This document shows, piece by piece, positions 54,290 to 63,455 of a stretch of 64,000 nucleotides of DNA. Position 1 is the first letter of the stretch. Each line of letters starts with the position of its first letter. Both the position numbers and the translations under genes were made by a program. The notes under the pieces were generated by a model that did no database searches, was not told the origin of the DNA, and was given only the letters and a program-made list of their open reading frames with translations. Origin of the DNA: Hyphomicrobiales bacterium (GTDB taxonomy: Bacteria > Pseudomonadota > Alphaproteobacteria > Rhizobiales > Rhizobiaceae). Where the stretch lies: the NCBI GenBank assembly GCA_900472785.1, contig UCJH01000009.1, positions 72,382 to 136,381 of the forward strand, given 5' to 3'.

Positions 54290-54427
54290 AAACATTTTTC
54301 GAGCCGAGCAGGGCGCTTTTCGGTGTTTTTCAACCCGGCAAGCCGGTCACATCTTCGGCGCTGGATTCGTCATTCTGTCACGCAAATCACCTAGGGACTT
54401 GGCGGTCAGACCGACCGGAGCCGCCGC

Positions 54428-55237
54428 ATGCGTTACGCCATCTATTTCACGCCTTCCATCCACGATCCATTGTCGATTGCGGCGGCGAGCTGGTTTGGTC
54501 GCAACGTCTACTCCGGAGAAACAGTCGAGCGCCCGTCCGGCATCGGCCTGAGTTCGCAGGAACTGGCCTTCTATACCGCGGTTCCCCGCCGCTACGGGTT
54601 TCACGCGACGATCAAGGCGCCTTTCCATCTTCATCCGGAAGCCAACGAGGCGGCTTTGCTCAAGGCTCTGATGCAGTTCGCCGGGAGTATCACGCCATTC
54701 GACATGCCACGCATGGAGATTGCGAGGCTGGGCGATTTTTATGGACTGGCGCCGGTGATCCCGAGCGATGCAATGCAGCTTCTGGCCGCAACGGTGGTCC
54801 AGGTTTTCGACGCCTTTCGCGCGCCGCTCGGCGAGGCGGAGATCGAACGTCGGGATCCGTATGGCCTCACCGCGCCGCAATTCGCCAATCTCCACCGCTG
54901 GGGCTATCCATACGTCATGGACGAGTACCGGTTTCATATGATGCTGACCGGTCCGCTTGCCGCAAAGAGTTCCAATCGGCTGGAAACGGCCTTGCGCCAG
55001 GTTTTCGAGCCCGTGCTCGCTGAACCGATGAAGATTGCGAGCCTTGCTCTCTTTGTCGAGCCCGAGCCGGGTGCGCCGCTGCGGGTCCATTCGCAGCATC
55101 CGCTGGGCAAGATTTCTGCTCGCCGGCCATCGCCATCCGAGGGGCGGCCGGGGCACTTGCCCGTTGCCGAGACGGGCTTTGCCTTTAGCGAGCGAACCGC
55201 AGCGCGGGCCATACGCGGCCTCGACGGCGGTTGGTAG
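54428..55237 (+). CDS. DUF1045 protein, 2H phosphoesterase-like
   Basis: A 269-residue protein. It begins MRYAIYFTPSIHDPLSIAAASWFGRN, as usual for DUF1045. Two His-containing motifs fit the 2H phosphoesterase pattern: RRYGFHATIKAPFHL at about 60 and YRFHMMLTGPL at about 175. DUF1045 proteins also occur in phosphonate (phn) operons; no phn gene is in this window. The C-terminal 45 residues are low in complexity. It precedes the uricolytic operon on the same strand with a 145-bp gap, so it is probably separate. Confidence 0.8.
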   Translation: MRYAIYFTPSIHDPLSIAAASWFGRNVYSGETVERPSGIGLSSQELAFYTAVPRRYGFHATIKAPFHLHPEANEAALLKALMQFAGSITPFDMPRMEIARLGDFYGLAPVIPSDAMQLLAATVVQVFDAFRAPLGEAEIERRDPYGLTAPQFANLHRWGYPYVMDEYRFHMMLTGPLAAKSSNRLETALRQVFEPVLAEPMKIASLALFVEPEPGAPLRVHSQHPLGKISARRPSPSEGRPGHLPVAETGFAFSERTAARAIRGLDGGW

Positions 55238-55382
55238 CGGACCGCCTGCCGGCCTTCGCCTAGACCGCAACGTCTGGAGAAGACTTGCGAAATCCTCTTT
55301 GAAACTATCTGTCCCTTCGAATTTGATCTCGACTTTCCGGTCTCGGGTGTTACCGTTCCGGCATATTTCGAAGGATGATTTG

Positions 55383-56312
55383 ATGAAAGACAGTTCCTAC
55401 CCGCGCGATCTCGTCGGCTACGGCCGCAACGTTCCGCAGGTGCGCTGGCCGGGCGATGCGCGGATCGCGGTTCAGTTCGTTCTGAACTACGAGGAGGGTG
55501 GCGAAAGCTCGATCCTCGATGGCGACAAGGCTTCCGAGTCGCTGCTGTCGGAGATCGTCGGGGCGCAGCCCTGGCCCGGTCAGCGAAATCTCAACATGGA
55601 ATCGATCTACGAATATGGTTCGCGCGCCGGCTTCTGGCGGCTCTGGCGGATGCTGACCAGCCGCAAGATCGACGTCACCGTCTATGGCGTGACGCTGGCC
55701 ATGGCGCGCAATCCGGAAGCCGTCGCGGCCATGAAGGAGGCCGGCTGGGAAATCGCCAGCCACGGCTATCGCTGGCTGGAATACAAGGATTTTCCGGAAG
55801 AGGAAGAGCGCAGGCATATCCTCGAGGCGGTGCGTCTGCACAAGGAATTGACCGGCTCCCATCCGCTCGGCCTGTATCAGGGAAAGCCATCCGGCAACAC
55901 GCTGAGGCTGGTGCTGGAAGAGGGTGGCTTCGTCTATTCCTCCGACAGCTATGCCGATGACTTGCCCTACTGGGTTCCCGGGTTGACGAAAGACCAGCCG
56001 CATCTGATCATTCCCTACACCCTCGATGCCAACGACATGCGTTTTGCCACGCCGCAGGGGTTCAATTCCGGTGACCAGTTCTTCACCTATCTGAAGGATA
56101 CGTTCGATGTACTCTATGCGGAGGGCAAGGAAGGTTTCCCGAAGATGATGAATATTGGGCTGCATTGCCGGCTGGTCGGTCGCCCGGGGCGCGCCGCAGC
56201 GCTAGCCCGGTTCATCGACTATGTTCTCGATCACGAGAAGGTCTGGGTGCCGAAGCGGATCGATATCGCCCGGCACTGGTACGCGCATCACAAACCGGAG
56301 GGCGGACCGTGA
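55383..56312 (+). CDS. puuE: Allantoinase PuuE (polysaccharide-deacetylase type)
   Basis: A 309-residue NodB-like hydrolase. ATG 55383 is the start giving MKDSSYPRDLVGYGRNVPQVRWPGDARIAVQFVLNYEEGGE, as in PuuE. Other typical segments are SRAGFWRLWRML, ASHGYRWLEYKDFPEEEERRHI and YSSDSYADDLPYWV. PuuE opens allantoin to allantoate without a metal. It starts the operon puuE-uraD-alc-allA-uraH and its stop overlaps the uraD start. Confidence 0.92.
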   Translation: MKDSSYPRDLVGYGRNVPQVRWPGDARIAVQFVLNYEEGGESSILDGDKASESLLSEIVGAQPWPGQRNLNMESIYEYGSRAGFWRLWRMLTSRKIDVTVYGVTLAMARNPEAVAAMKEAGWEIASHGYRWLEYKDFPEEEERRHILEAVRLHKELTGSHPLGLYQGKPSGNTLRLVLEEGGFVYSSDSYADDLPYWVPGLTKDQPHLIIPYTLDANDMRFATPQGFNSGDQFFTYLKDTFDVLYAEGKEGFPKMMNIGLHCRLVGRPGRAAALARFIDYVLDHEKVWVPKRIDIARHWYAHHKPEGGP

Positions 56313-56815
56313 TGGGGGACCGCAGTGATTTCGTGGCGCGTTTCGGCGGCGTCTTCGAGCATTCGCCCTTTGTCGCCGAACGTGCCTTCGATGCCGCGCC
56401 CGAGATGCAATTGACGGCAGATGCAGTGCATTCCGCGATGTGCGACGCCTTCCGTGCTGCAACGGCCGAAGAGCGCCTGGGCGTGTTGCGCGCCCATCCA
56501 GATCTTGCCGGAAAGCTGGCCATCGCCGGTGGCCTGACGGACGATTCGAAGGCCGAACAGGCGTCCGCCGGCCTCGATCGCCTGAGCCCGGGCGAACATG
56601 CGCGTTTTACGGCGTTGAACACGGCCTATGTCGAAAAATTCGGCTTTCCCTTCATCATCGCCGTCAAGGGGCTGACGAAGGACGATATTCTTGCTGCTTT
56701 CGAAGACAGAATTGGCAACGGCAGCGATCAGGAATTCGCAACGGCCTGTGCGCAGGTCGAGAAGATCGCGCGTTTGCGCCTGCAATTCATGCTTCCAGGA
56801 GAAGACAATGTCTGA
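56312..56815 (+). CDS. uraD: OHCU decarboxylase UraD
   Basis: A 167-residue protein that decarboxylates 2-oxo-4-hydroxy-4-carboxy-5-ureidoimidazoline to S-allantoin. Typical segments: FVARFGGVFEHSPFVAERAF, LRAHPDLAGKLA (with the catalytic His), LNTAYVEKFGFPFIIAVKG and the C-terminal EKIARLRLQFML. The start is ATG 56312, with GTG 56309 as an alternative; both overlap the puuE stop. The stop lies inside alc (8-bp overlap). Confidence 0.93.
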   Translation: MGDRSDFVARFGGVFEHSPFVAERAFDAAPEMQLTADAVHSAMCDAFRAATAEERLGVLRAHPDLAGKLAIAGGLTDDSKAEQASAGLDRLSPGEHARFTALNTAYVEKFGFPFIIAVKGLTKDDILAAFEDRIGNGSDQEFATACAQVEKIARLRLQFMLPGEDNV

Positions 56816-57848
56816 CACCACGTCCACCGACCTGCCCGATTTCACGGTTGGCGCGGTCAATCTCGCCTCCGCCCGTCTCGGCGCGCGGGGACTTTATGCA
56901 ACGGACGACTTCTTCGCGCCGCTCGACCGGATGCTGCAGGATGAGCCCGCGAAATTCCTGCCCGACGTCTACGACGACAACGGCAAATGGATGGACGGTT
57001 GGGAAAGCCGCCGCAAACGCGTGCCCGGCCATGACCACGGCGTCATCCGGCTGGCCATGCCCGGCGTGATCCACGGCTTCGATGTCGATACCAGCCATTT
57101 CACCGGCAATTATCCGCCCTATTGCAGCATCGAGGCGGCCTTCATCGAAAGCGGCGATCCGGACGATGCCACAGCCTGGACCGAAATCATCGCCAAGTCA
57201 CCACTCGGCCCCGGTATCGGCGCGGCCGCGCATCATTTCTTCCGGACATCCGGTGCCGCTGCGGAGAGAATATGGACGCATCTGCGGCTGCATATCTATC
57301 CGGATGGCGGCATCGCACGCCTGCGCGTCTACGGCACGGCACATTTCGACTGGAGCAAGGTCGGAGCCACCGAAGTGGTCGATCTTGCCTATATCTACAA
57401 CGGCGCAAAGTCGTTGGCCTGGTCCAATGCGCATTACGGCGTTCCGGACCAGATGCTCGGTCCGGGGCGGGGCATCAACATGGGTGATGGCTGGGAGACG
57501 GCCCGTCGCCGGGGACCCGGCCATGACTGGGCGATCATCCGGCTCGGCCATCCCGGCCTGATCAACCGCGTTGTCGTCGATACCGCCCATTTCAAGGGGA
57601 ATTTCCCGGATACCTGCGAATTGCTGGGAGCCAACCTGCCCGGCCATTCCGATACGTTCAGCGAGGCGGAGATTGCCGATTCCGAAACCTGGAAGCCGAT
57701 CCTAACGCGCCAAAAATTGCAGATGGACCACATCCACGAGTATACGGGTGATGCCCTGCAGGCGATCGGCCCGGTGACGCATGTGCGTTATGCCATGTAT
57801 CCGGATGGCGGCACCAGCCGTCTGCGGCTGTTCGGCACCAAGGCCTGA
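56808..57848 (+). CDS. alc: Allantoicase
   Basis: A 346-residue protein built of two similar jelly-roll halves, visible as a repeat: GWESRRKRVPGHDHGVIRLAMPGVIHGFDVDTSHFTGNYPP in the first half and GWETARRRGPGHDWAIIRLGHPGLINRVVVDTAHFKGNFPD in the second. It splits allantoate to ureidoglycolate and urea. ATG 56808 overlaps the uraD end by 8 bp, and the allA start follows 3 bp after its stop. The length is normal. Confidence 0.94.
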   Translation: MSDTTSTDLPDFTVGAVNLASARLGARGLYATDDFFAPLDRMLQDEPAKFLPDVYDDNGKWMDGWESRRKRVPGHDHGVIRLAMPGVIHGFDVDTSHFTGNYPPYCSIEAAFIESGDPDDATAWTEIIAKSPLGPGIGAAAHHFFRTSGAAAERIWTHLRLHIYPDGGIARLRVYGTAHFDWSKVGATEVVDLAYIYNGAKSLAWSNAHYGVPDQMLGPGRGINMGDGWETARRRGPGHDWAIIRLGHPGLINRVVVDTAHFKGNFPDTCELLGANLPGHSDTFSEAEIADSETWKPILTRQKLQMDHIHEYTGDALQAIGPVTHVRYAMYPDGGTSRLRLFGTKA

Positions 57849-57851
57849 TGG

Positions 57852-58361
57852 ATGCGCGCTCTGCCGATCCGCTCGCTGACTGCCGAAGCGTTTCGCCCGT
57901 TTGGAGACGTCATCGAGGCGGACCCGGCGCGGATGCGACTGATCAATGGCGGCACGACGGAACGTTTCCATGCACTGGCAACCGTCGATGTGGCGGGCGA
58001 AGGCGCGCGGCCGATTCTCAACATTTTCCGGGGGCAGCCGCGCCGCTTTCCCTATGCCATCGACATGATGGAACGACATCCGCTCGGCAGCCAGAGTTTT
58101 ACGCCGCTTTCGGGGCGTCCGTGGCTCGTCGTGGTTGCGCCCGATGCCGGTGGGCGCCCCGGCCGGCCTTTGGCATTCCTGGCAGGGCCGCGGCAGGGCA
58201 TAAATTATCACCGCAATGTCTGGCATCATCCGCTCATGACGCTCGATGGCGTCAGCGATTTCCTGATTGCCGACCGGGAAGGCCCCGGCAATAATCTGGA
58301 AGAATTCTTCTACGACGAGGCTTTCCTCATCGAAGAACCGGTAAGGGATACGGATCTATGA
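57852..58361 (+). CDS. allA: Ureidoglycolate lyase AllA
   Basis: A 169-residue protein of the AllA family, which splits ureidoglycolate to glyoxylate and urea. Typical residues include [57 protein letters not shown] and [12 protein letters not shown], with the conserved His residues. The stop overlaps the uraH start (ATGA at 58358-58361). Confidence 0.92.
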   Translation: MRALPIRSLTAEAFRPFGDVIEADPARMRLINGGTTERFHALATVDVAGEGARPILNIFRGQPRRFPYAIDMMERHPLGSQSFTPLSGRPWLVVVAPDAGGRPGRPLAFLAGPRQGINYHRNVWHHPLMTLDGVSDFLIADREGPGNNLEEFFYDEAFLIEEPVRDTDL

Positions 58362-58714
58362 GTGGACGCCTGACGACGCATGTTCTCGATACGGCACTCG
58401 GCAAGCCGGCGCGGGGCCTGGCCATCGACCTTTTCCGGATCGAGGGGGAAACCAGAACGCTGATCCGCTCGGTCGTCACCAACGCAGACGGCCGCGTCGA
58501 TGGGCCGATGCTTGAGGGCATTGCCTTCGAAGTTGGAACTTACGAACTGCTGTTCCATGCGTGCGACTATCTGCGCGCCACCGGCGTCAAGCTGCCGGAA
58601 CCCGCCTTCCTCGATGTGATCCCGCTACGCTTCGGCATCGCCGATGCCGGCAGCCACTATCACGTGCCGCTCCTGCTTTCGCCATTCAGTTACTCGACTT
58701 ATAGGGGGAGTTGA
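58358..58714 (+). CDS. uraH: 5-Hydroxyisourate hydrolase (transthyretin-like)
   Basis: A 118-residue protein ending in YRGS, the family signature tetrapeptide. The N-terminal part [23 protein letters not shown] has the conserved His and the C-terminal half has [19 protein letters not shown]. It hydrolyses 5-hydroxyisourate, the product of urate oxidation, to OHCU for UraD. It is the last gene of the operon and is followed by a hairpin. Confidence 0.94.
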   Translation: MSGRLTTHVLDTALGKPARGLAIDLFRIEGETRTLIRSVVTNADGRVDGPMLEGIAFEVGTYELLFHACDYLRATGVKLPEPAFLDVIPLRFGIADAGSHYHVPLLLSPFSYSTYRGS

Positions 58715-58738
58715 GGTCGGTTATCCTCGATAGAGCAT

Positions 58739-58771
58739 CACACTTATACGATATTTCGTACAAGTGTGTTT
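58739..58771 (+). terminator. Hairpin terminator after uraH
   Basis: CACACTTATACGA (58739-58751) and TCGTACAAGTGTG (58756-58768) pair over 13 positions with one non-Watson-Crick position and a TATT loop, followed by TTTG. It ends the uricolytic operon. Confidence 0.7.
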
Positions 58772-58829
58772 GTCCGGGAGCGTGTGATGCGCACAATTAA
58801 GTTTTCGAAAGCAAGAGACGATGCTCTGG

Positions 58830-59966
58830 TCAATCCGAAATCACATCCCTGCTGACGTCGCGAATGTCGCGTTTGCCGCAGAGCGCCATGGTGATGTCGA
58901 GTTCCTTGCGGATGATTTCCAGCGCCAGCGTAACGCCTTGCCCGCCCATCGCGCCGAGGCCGTAGAGGAAAGGGCGGCCGATATAGGTGCCCTTGGCGCC
59001 GAGCGCGATCGCCTTCAGCACGTCCTGGCCGGAGCGAATGCCGCCGTCGAGATGGACTTCGATCTTGTCCCCCACCGCATCGACGATTCGTGGCAGCATG
59101 CCGATCGAGGACCGCGCGCCGTCGAGCTGGCGGCCGCCATGGTTGGAGACGATGATGGCATCGGCGCCTGTCCGGGCCGCCATCTGCGCGTCCTCGACGT
59201 CGAGAATGCCCTTGAGAATCAGAGGGCCACCCCACATCTCCTTGATCTCGGCGACATTTTCCCAGGACAGTTGCGGATCGAACTGCTCGGCAGTCCAGGA
59301 AGAGAGCGAGGAAAGGTCGGAGACGTTCTTGGCGTGACCGACGATGTTGCCGAAGCTGCGGCGCTGGGTTTTCAGCATCCGCATGCACCAGAGGGGCCGC
59401 GTCGCCATCTGCCAGATGTGCTTCGGGGTGAATTTTGGCGGTGCCGAGAGGCCGTTGCGCAGATCCTTGTGACGCTGGCCAAGAATCTGCAGATCGAGCG
59501 TCAGCACCAGCGCCGAGCATTTTGCCGCTTTGGCACGATCGATCAGGTTTTTGACGAAGTCCCGGTCGCGCATGACATAAAGCTGAAACCAGAACGGCTT
59601 CTTTGTGACCGAGGCGACATCCTCGATCGAGCAGATGCTCATGGTCGACAGCGTGAAGGGGACGCCGAACGCTTCCGCCGCCTGCGCCGCCAGCATCTCG
59701 CCATCGGCATGTTGCATGCCGGTCAGGCCCGTCGGCGAAAGCGCCACCGGCATGGAAACCGGCTGTCCGATCATCGTGCTTGCCAGCGACCGGTTTGTCA
59801 TGTCGACGAGGACCCGCTGTCGCAGCTTGATGTCGTGGAAATCGGCTTCGTTTGCCCGATAGGTGCCCTCGGTCCAGGCGCCGCTGTCGGCATAGTCGAA
59901 GAACATTTTCGGCACGCGCCGTTTGGCCAGCGCTTTGAGTTCGCGAATGTCGAGGGGCTTGGACAT
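58830..59966 (-). CDS. FMN-dependent alpha-hydroxy-acid dehydrogenase (LldD-like)
   Basis: A 378-residue flavoprotein; ATG 59966 gives MSKPLDIRELKALAKRRVPKMFFDYADSGAWTEGTYRAN. The active-site His-Gly-Gly-Arg is in VSNHGGRQLDG; FMN-binding parts include VEVHLDGGIRSGQDVLKAIALGA and YIGRPFLYGLGAMG. L-lactate or another 2-hydroxy acid is the likely substrate; glycolate is an alternative given the nearby glyoxylate-producing operon. It is convergent with that operon. Confidence 0.9.
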   Translation of the reverse strand: MSKPLDIRELKALAKRRVPKMFFDYADSGAWTEGTYRANEADFHDIKLRQRVLVDMTNRSLASTMIGQPVSMPVALSPTGLTGMQHADGEMLAAQAAEAFGVPFTLSTMSICSIEDVASVTKKPFWFQLYVMRDRDFVKNLIDRAKAAKCSALVLTLDLQILGQRHKDLRNGLSAPPKFTPKHIWQMATRPLWCMRMLKTQRRSFGNIVGHAKNVSDLSSLSSWTAEQFDPQLSWENVAEIKEMWGGPLILKGILDVEDAQMAARTGADAIIVSNHGGRQLDGARSSIGMLPRIVDAVGDKIEVHLDGGIRSGQDVLKAIALGAKGTYIGRPFLYGLGAMGGQGVTLALEIIRKELDITMALCGKRDIRDVSRDVISD

Positions 59967-60029
59967 GACCGGGTTCCATTGACGTGAGAAACCGCCATAC
60001 CACGTCCGGGGAAGGCTTGTTAAGAGCAC

Positions 60030-60068
60030 ACACCGCAAGAGGTAAAATAAATTTACCTCTTGCGGTGT
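60030..60068. terminator. Long perfect hairpin after the DUF992 gene
   Basis: A 17-bp perfect inverted repeat, ACACCGCAAGAGGTAAA (60030-60046) and TTTACCTCTTGCGGTGT (60052-60068), with a 5-base AT loop. It lies 30 bp after the DUF992 stop and 64 bp before the hydroxy-acid dehydrogenase start, so it probably ends the DUF992 transcript. Confidence 0.75.
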
Positions 60069-60097
60069 TTCGATTAATCGCTGTTAGCGATAAGGGT

Positions 60098-60631
60098 TCA
60101 GTTGACAGCGTTGAGCGTCACGGACGTCCCGGTTGCGGCAATGTTCAGTCCCAACTGGCCGGTCACGCTGACCGTCTGCAACTGGATGGAACCGGATGTG
60201 CCGCCGACAAGAATGTTTGCGCCGATGCCGGCGCCAACGGTCGCTTCGGCGCTGGCACCTTGATAGATGCCGCTCAATGAGCCGCGATGGTAGCCGGCTG
60301 TCGGTGCAAACACCGCCCAGACCAAGCGGCCGCGTGTCGTGAAGCCGAGGTCCACGCCCATCTTGCGGATGGCGCCGGTGTAATGATCCGTGCGCTTCGC
60401 CCCCACGGTCGACTGGAAGACGCAATCGGCTTCCTTGGCGGAGCCGAGCACATAGCCTACGCCGCCGCCGATGCTGCAATCGAGATAACCGATCTTGACG
60501 CCGTTGCTGTCGTCAGCCTCTTCATAGGGAGCCGGGGCTTGTTCATACACAGGGTCGGCGGCGTGCGCGGCGATCGCGGTTGAAAAGATTGGTGCCGTTG
60601 CAAGAAGCGCTGTGGCGAGAATTTTGTTCAT
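60098..60631 (-). CDS. DUF992 secreted protein
   Basis: A 177-residue protein with a signal peptide (MNKILATALLATAPIFSTAIAAHA, cleaved at about AHA24). After it comes the DUF992 domain: VKIGYLDCSIGGGVGYVLGSAKEADCVFQS, then GRLVWAVFAPTAGYHRGSLSGIYQGASAEATVGAGIGANILVGG. Two cysteines could form a disulfide. Function unknown; DUF992 proteins are periplasmic or exported in Rhizobiales. It stands alone. Confidence 0.85.
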   Translation of the reverse strand: MNKILATALLATAPIFSTAIAAHAADPVYEQAPAPYEEADDSNGVKIGYLDCSIGGGVGYVLGSAKEADCVFQSTVGAKRTDHYTGAIRKMGVDLGFTTRGRLVWAVFAPTAGYHRGSLSGIYQGASAEATVGAGIGANILVGGTSGSIQLQTVSVTGQLGLNIAATGTSVTLNAVN

Positions 60632-60833
60632 GGATTTTCTCCTGCTTGAATCGCTGCCGGCCGGGCTTGGTTCGTGGGGCCTCTTGGATTCCGACGAGCG
60701 TTAACGCCCGTACAGCTAGAATGATCCATTCGGACATTTCGGAGGCAGGATTTTGCATTCCCGTCAGGTGTGACAGGAGGGAGACACCATTGCCGCAGGC
60801 TTTTGCCACCACGCCCCGTGTCTCCGGGTCACT

Positions 60834-62141
60834 TCAAAGACCGGTCTTGACCGCCTTGCCGGCGACGTAGGTTTCCGTGATCGCCCGGTCGTCGCCCATG
60901 GTCTGGAGCAGGAAGAGTTCGTCGGCGAGCGAATTGACGACTTCGGCCTTCAGCGCCATCGCCGGGGTTGCAGCCATGTCGAGCACGACGAAATCGGCGT
61001 CGGTGCCGGGCTCCAAGGTTCCGATCCGGTCGGCCAGCGACAGGGCCTCGGCGTTGCCGCGGGTCATCAGGTGGTAGCTCTCGAACGGATTGAGCCTTTC
61101 GCCCTGCAATTGCTGGATCTTGTAGGCCTCGTCCAGCGTGCGCAGCATCGAATAGCTTGACCCCCCGCCGATATCGGTCGCCACGGAAACGCGGACCGGC
61201 TTGGCGCGACGACCAAGCTTTTTGAGCGGAAACAGGCCGGAGCCAAGAAAGAGGTTGGAGGTCGGGCAATGCACCGCAACCGAACCGGTATCGCTCATCA
61301 CATCCATTTCCCGTTCCGACAGGTGGATGCAATGGCCGAGCAATGTCTTTGGACCGAGCATGCCGTAGCGGGCGTAGACGTCTGTATAGTCCTGCGCTTC
61401 CGGGTAGAGCGAACAGGTGAAATCGATCTCGTCGCGGTTTTCCGACAGATGCGTCTGCACATGCAGATCGGGGAATTCCTGGATCAGCGTCTGCGTTGCC
61501 CGCATCTGTTCCGGCGTCGAGGTGATCGCAAAGCGCGGCGTGATAGCGACGTGGTTTCGGCCTTTGCCGTGCCATTCTTCGATCACTGCGCGGGTCTCGT
61601 CATAGCCCATTTCCGGCGTATCGAGCAGGCCCTGCGGCGCGTTGCGGTCCATCATCACCTTGCCGGCGATCATGCGCATGTCGCGCCGCAGGGCCTCCGC
61701 GAAGAAGGCGTCGACGGACGACTTGTGGACGGAGCAATAGGCCACGGCCGTGGTCGTGCCGTGCCGGATCATCTCGTCGAAGAAATGCGTGGCGATGCGT
61801 TGCGCATGGGCGCTTTCGACGAAGCGGCATTCCTCCGGAAAGGTATAGGTGTTCAGCCATTCCAGCAGGTTGGCGGCATAGGAGCCGATGACCTGCATCT
61901 GTGGAAAATGCAGATGGGTGTCGATGAAACCCGGCAGGATCAGGTGCGGCCGATGATCGATCTCCGCAATGCCCTCGGGCGCCTGCGCCTTGACGGTTTC
62001 ATAGGCGCCGCTCGCAAGGATGAGGCCCTCGGCAATAAGCAGGGCGCCATCGCTTTCATAGGCATAGGCAGCGTGATCGTCGAGGCTTTCCGGTTTGCGC
62101 AGGAAGCTCAGGGTCCGCCCGCGGATGAGCATTGTCGTCAT
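60834..62141 (-). CDS. guaD: Guanine deaminase
   Basis: A 435-residue amidohydrolase; ATG 62141 overlaps the puuD stop (ATGA). The metal-binding motif HxH is in GFIDTHLHFPQM; later motifs are THLSENRDEI, LGHCIHLSERE and VATDIGGGSSYSML. It deaminates guanine to xanthine. It is translationally coupled to the urate oxidase-like puuD gene. Xanthine dehydrogenase, needed between the two steps, is not in the window. Confidence 0.92.
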   Translation of the reverse strand: MTTMLIRGRTLSFLRKPESLDDHAAYAYESDGALLIAEGLILASGAYETVKAQAPEGIAEIDHRPHLILPGFIDTHLHFPQMQVIGSYAANLLEWLNTYTFPEECRFVESAHAQRIATHFFDEMIRHGTTTAVAYCSVHKSSVDAFFAEALRRDMRMIAGKVMMDRNAPQGLLDTPEMGYDETRAVIEEWHGKGRNHVAITPRFAITSTPEQMRATQTLIQEFPDLHVQTHLSENRDEIDFTCSLYPEAQDYTDVYARYGMLGPKTLLGHCIHLSEREMDVMSDTGSVAVHCPTSNLFLGSGLFPLKKLGRRAKPVRVSVATDIGGGSSYSMLRTLDEAYKIQQLQGERLNPFESYHLMTRGNAEALSLADRIGTLEPGTDADFVVLDMAATPAMALKAEVVNSLADELFLLQTMGDDRAITETYVAGKAVKTGL

Positions 62142-63376
62142 CGGCTCCTGCTTTCCGCAGCCGCACCTTCGAACCACGCCGCCAGCAACTGGCGTTCCTC
62201 CGTCGTCATCTCGGTGATATTGCCCGGCGGCATGGCATGGCTGCGTCCGGCCTGAATATAGATTTCGCGGGCATGCCCGGCGATCTCGGCGTCGTTTTCC
62301 AGCAATACCCCCTTCGGCGGGCGATTGATGCCCTCATAGACCGGTTCTGCCGAGTGGCACATGGAACAGCGCGTCGAAATCATGTCCTTCACCGCCGGAA
62401 AATGGGCGTTGGCCGCAAAACGCTCGAAGGCGGGAGCGACCTCGGCCGCCTCGCTGTCCGTCAGCACCTTGGGAACCGTCGAGAGCCACATGATCAGGAT
62501 GAAGAGGATCAGCGTCACGATCCAGGTCCAGGTCGGCTGGCCCTTGCGTGCATGCGTCGTGTTGAACCAGTGGCGGATGGTGACACCCATCAGGAAAACG
62601 AGCGCCGCGATCACCCAGTTGAACGCCGTGGCGAAAGCCAGCGGATAGTGGTTCGACAGCATGAAGAAGATGACGGGCAGCGTCAGGTAGTTGTTGTGCA
62701 GCGAGCGCTGCTTGGCGATCACGCCATATCTCGGATCGGGCGTGCGCCCGGCAATCAGGTCGGCGACGACGATGCGCTGGTTCGGCATGATGATGAAGAA
62801 GACGTTGGCCGACATGATTGTCGCGGTGAAGGCGCCGAGATGCAGGAAGGCGGCACGCCCGGTGAAGACCTGCGTATAGCCCCAGGCCATGACCACCAGC
62901 GCGACATAGAGAATGCCCATCAGCGTCCAGGTGTTCCTGCCGAGCGGCGACTTGCAGAGCAGGTCGTAGAAGATCCAGCCGATGCCGAGCGATGCCAGCG
63001 AGATCAGGATGGCGGTCGTCGAGGAAATATCCAGCACATGGCGATCGACGAGGAAGAGATCGGCACCGCCATAATAGACCAGACAGAGCAGGGCGAAGCC
63101 GGACAGCCAGGTCGTATAGGCTTCCCATTTGAACCAGGTCAGGTGTTCCGGCATCATCGCCGGGGCCACCAGGTATTTCTGGATATGGTAGAAGCCGCCG
63201 CCATGCACCTGCCATTCCTCGCCATAGGCGCCAACCGGCAGATGCGCGCGCTTCACCAGCCCGAGATCGAGCGCGATGAAATAGAACGACGATCCGATCC
63301 AGGCGATGGCGGTAATGACATGCAGCCAGCGGACGGCAAAAGCGAGCCATTCCCAGGCGATCGCGAATTCATACAT
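62138..63376 (-). CDS. puuD: Urate oxidase PuuD (membrane protein with cytochrome c domain)
   Basis: A 412-residue protein. The N-terminal 300 residues have about eight hydrophobic segments (AIAWEWLAFAVRWLHVITAIAWIGSSFYFIAL and following). The C-terminal domain carries one c-type heme motif, CSMCH, and a distal Met region (SHAMPPGNITEMTTEERQLLAAWF). PuuD proteins oxidise urate to 5-hydroxyisourate and pass electrons to the respiratory chain instead of making peroxide. Its product is the UraH substrate encoded on the other strand of this region. It begins the puuD-guaD pair. Confidence 0.92.
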   Translation of the reverse strand: MYEFAIAWEWLAFAVRWLHVITAIAWIGSSFYFIALDLGLVKRAHLPVGAYGEEWQVHGGGFYHIQKYLVAPAMMPEHLTWFKWEAYTTWLSGFALLCLVYYGGADLFLVDRHVLDISSTTAILISLASLGIGWIFYDLLCKSPLGRNTWTLMGILYVALVVMAWGYTQVFTGRAAFLHLGAFTATIMSANVFFIIMPNQRIVVADLIAGRTPDPRYGVIAKQRSLHNNYLTLPVIFFMLSNHYPLAFATAFNWVIAALVFLMGVTIRHWFNTTHARKGQPTWTWIVTLILFILIMWLSTVPKVLTDSEAAEVAPAFERFAANAHFPAVKDMISTRCSMCHSAEPVYEGINRPPKGVLLENDAEIAGHAREIYIQAGRSHAMPPGNITEMTTEERQLLAAWFEGAAAESRSR

Positions 63377-63455
63377 TCAGTGTCCCCATTCTTGCCTCCC
63401 GCTTCGTCACTGTGCGAAAAAACGACGGCAGGGGAAAGAGGCAAATGCGATGTCT

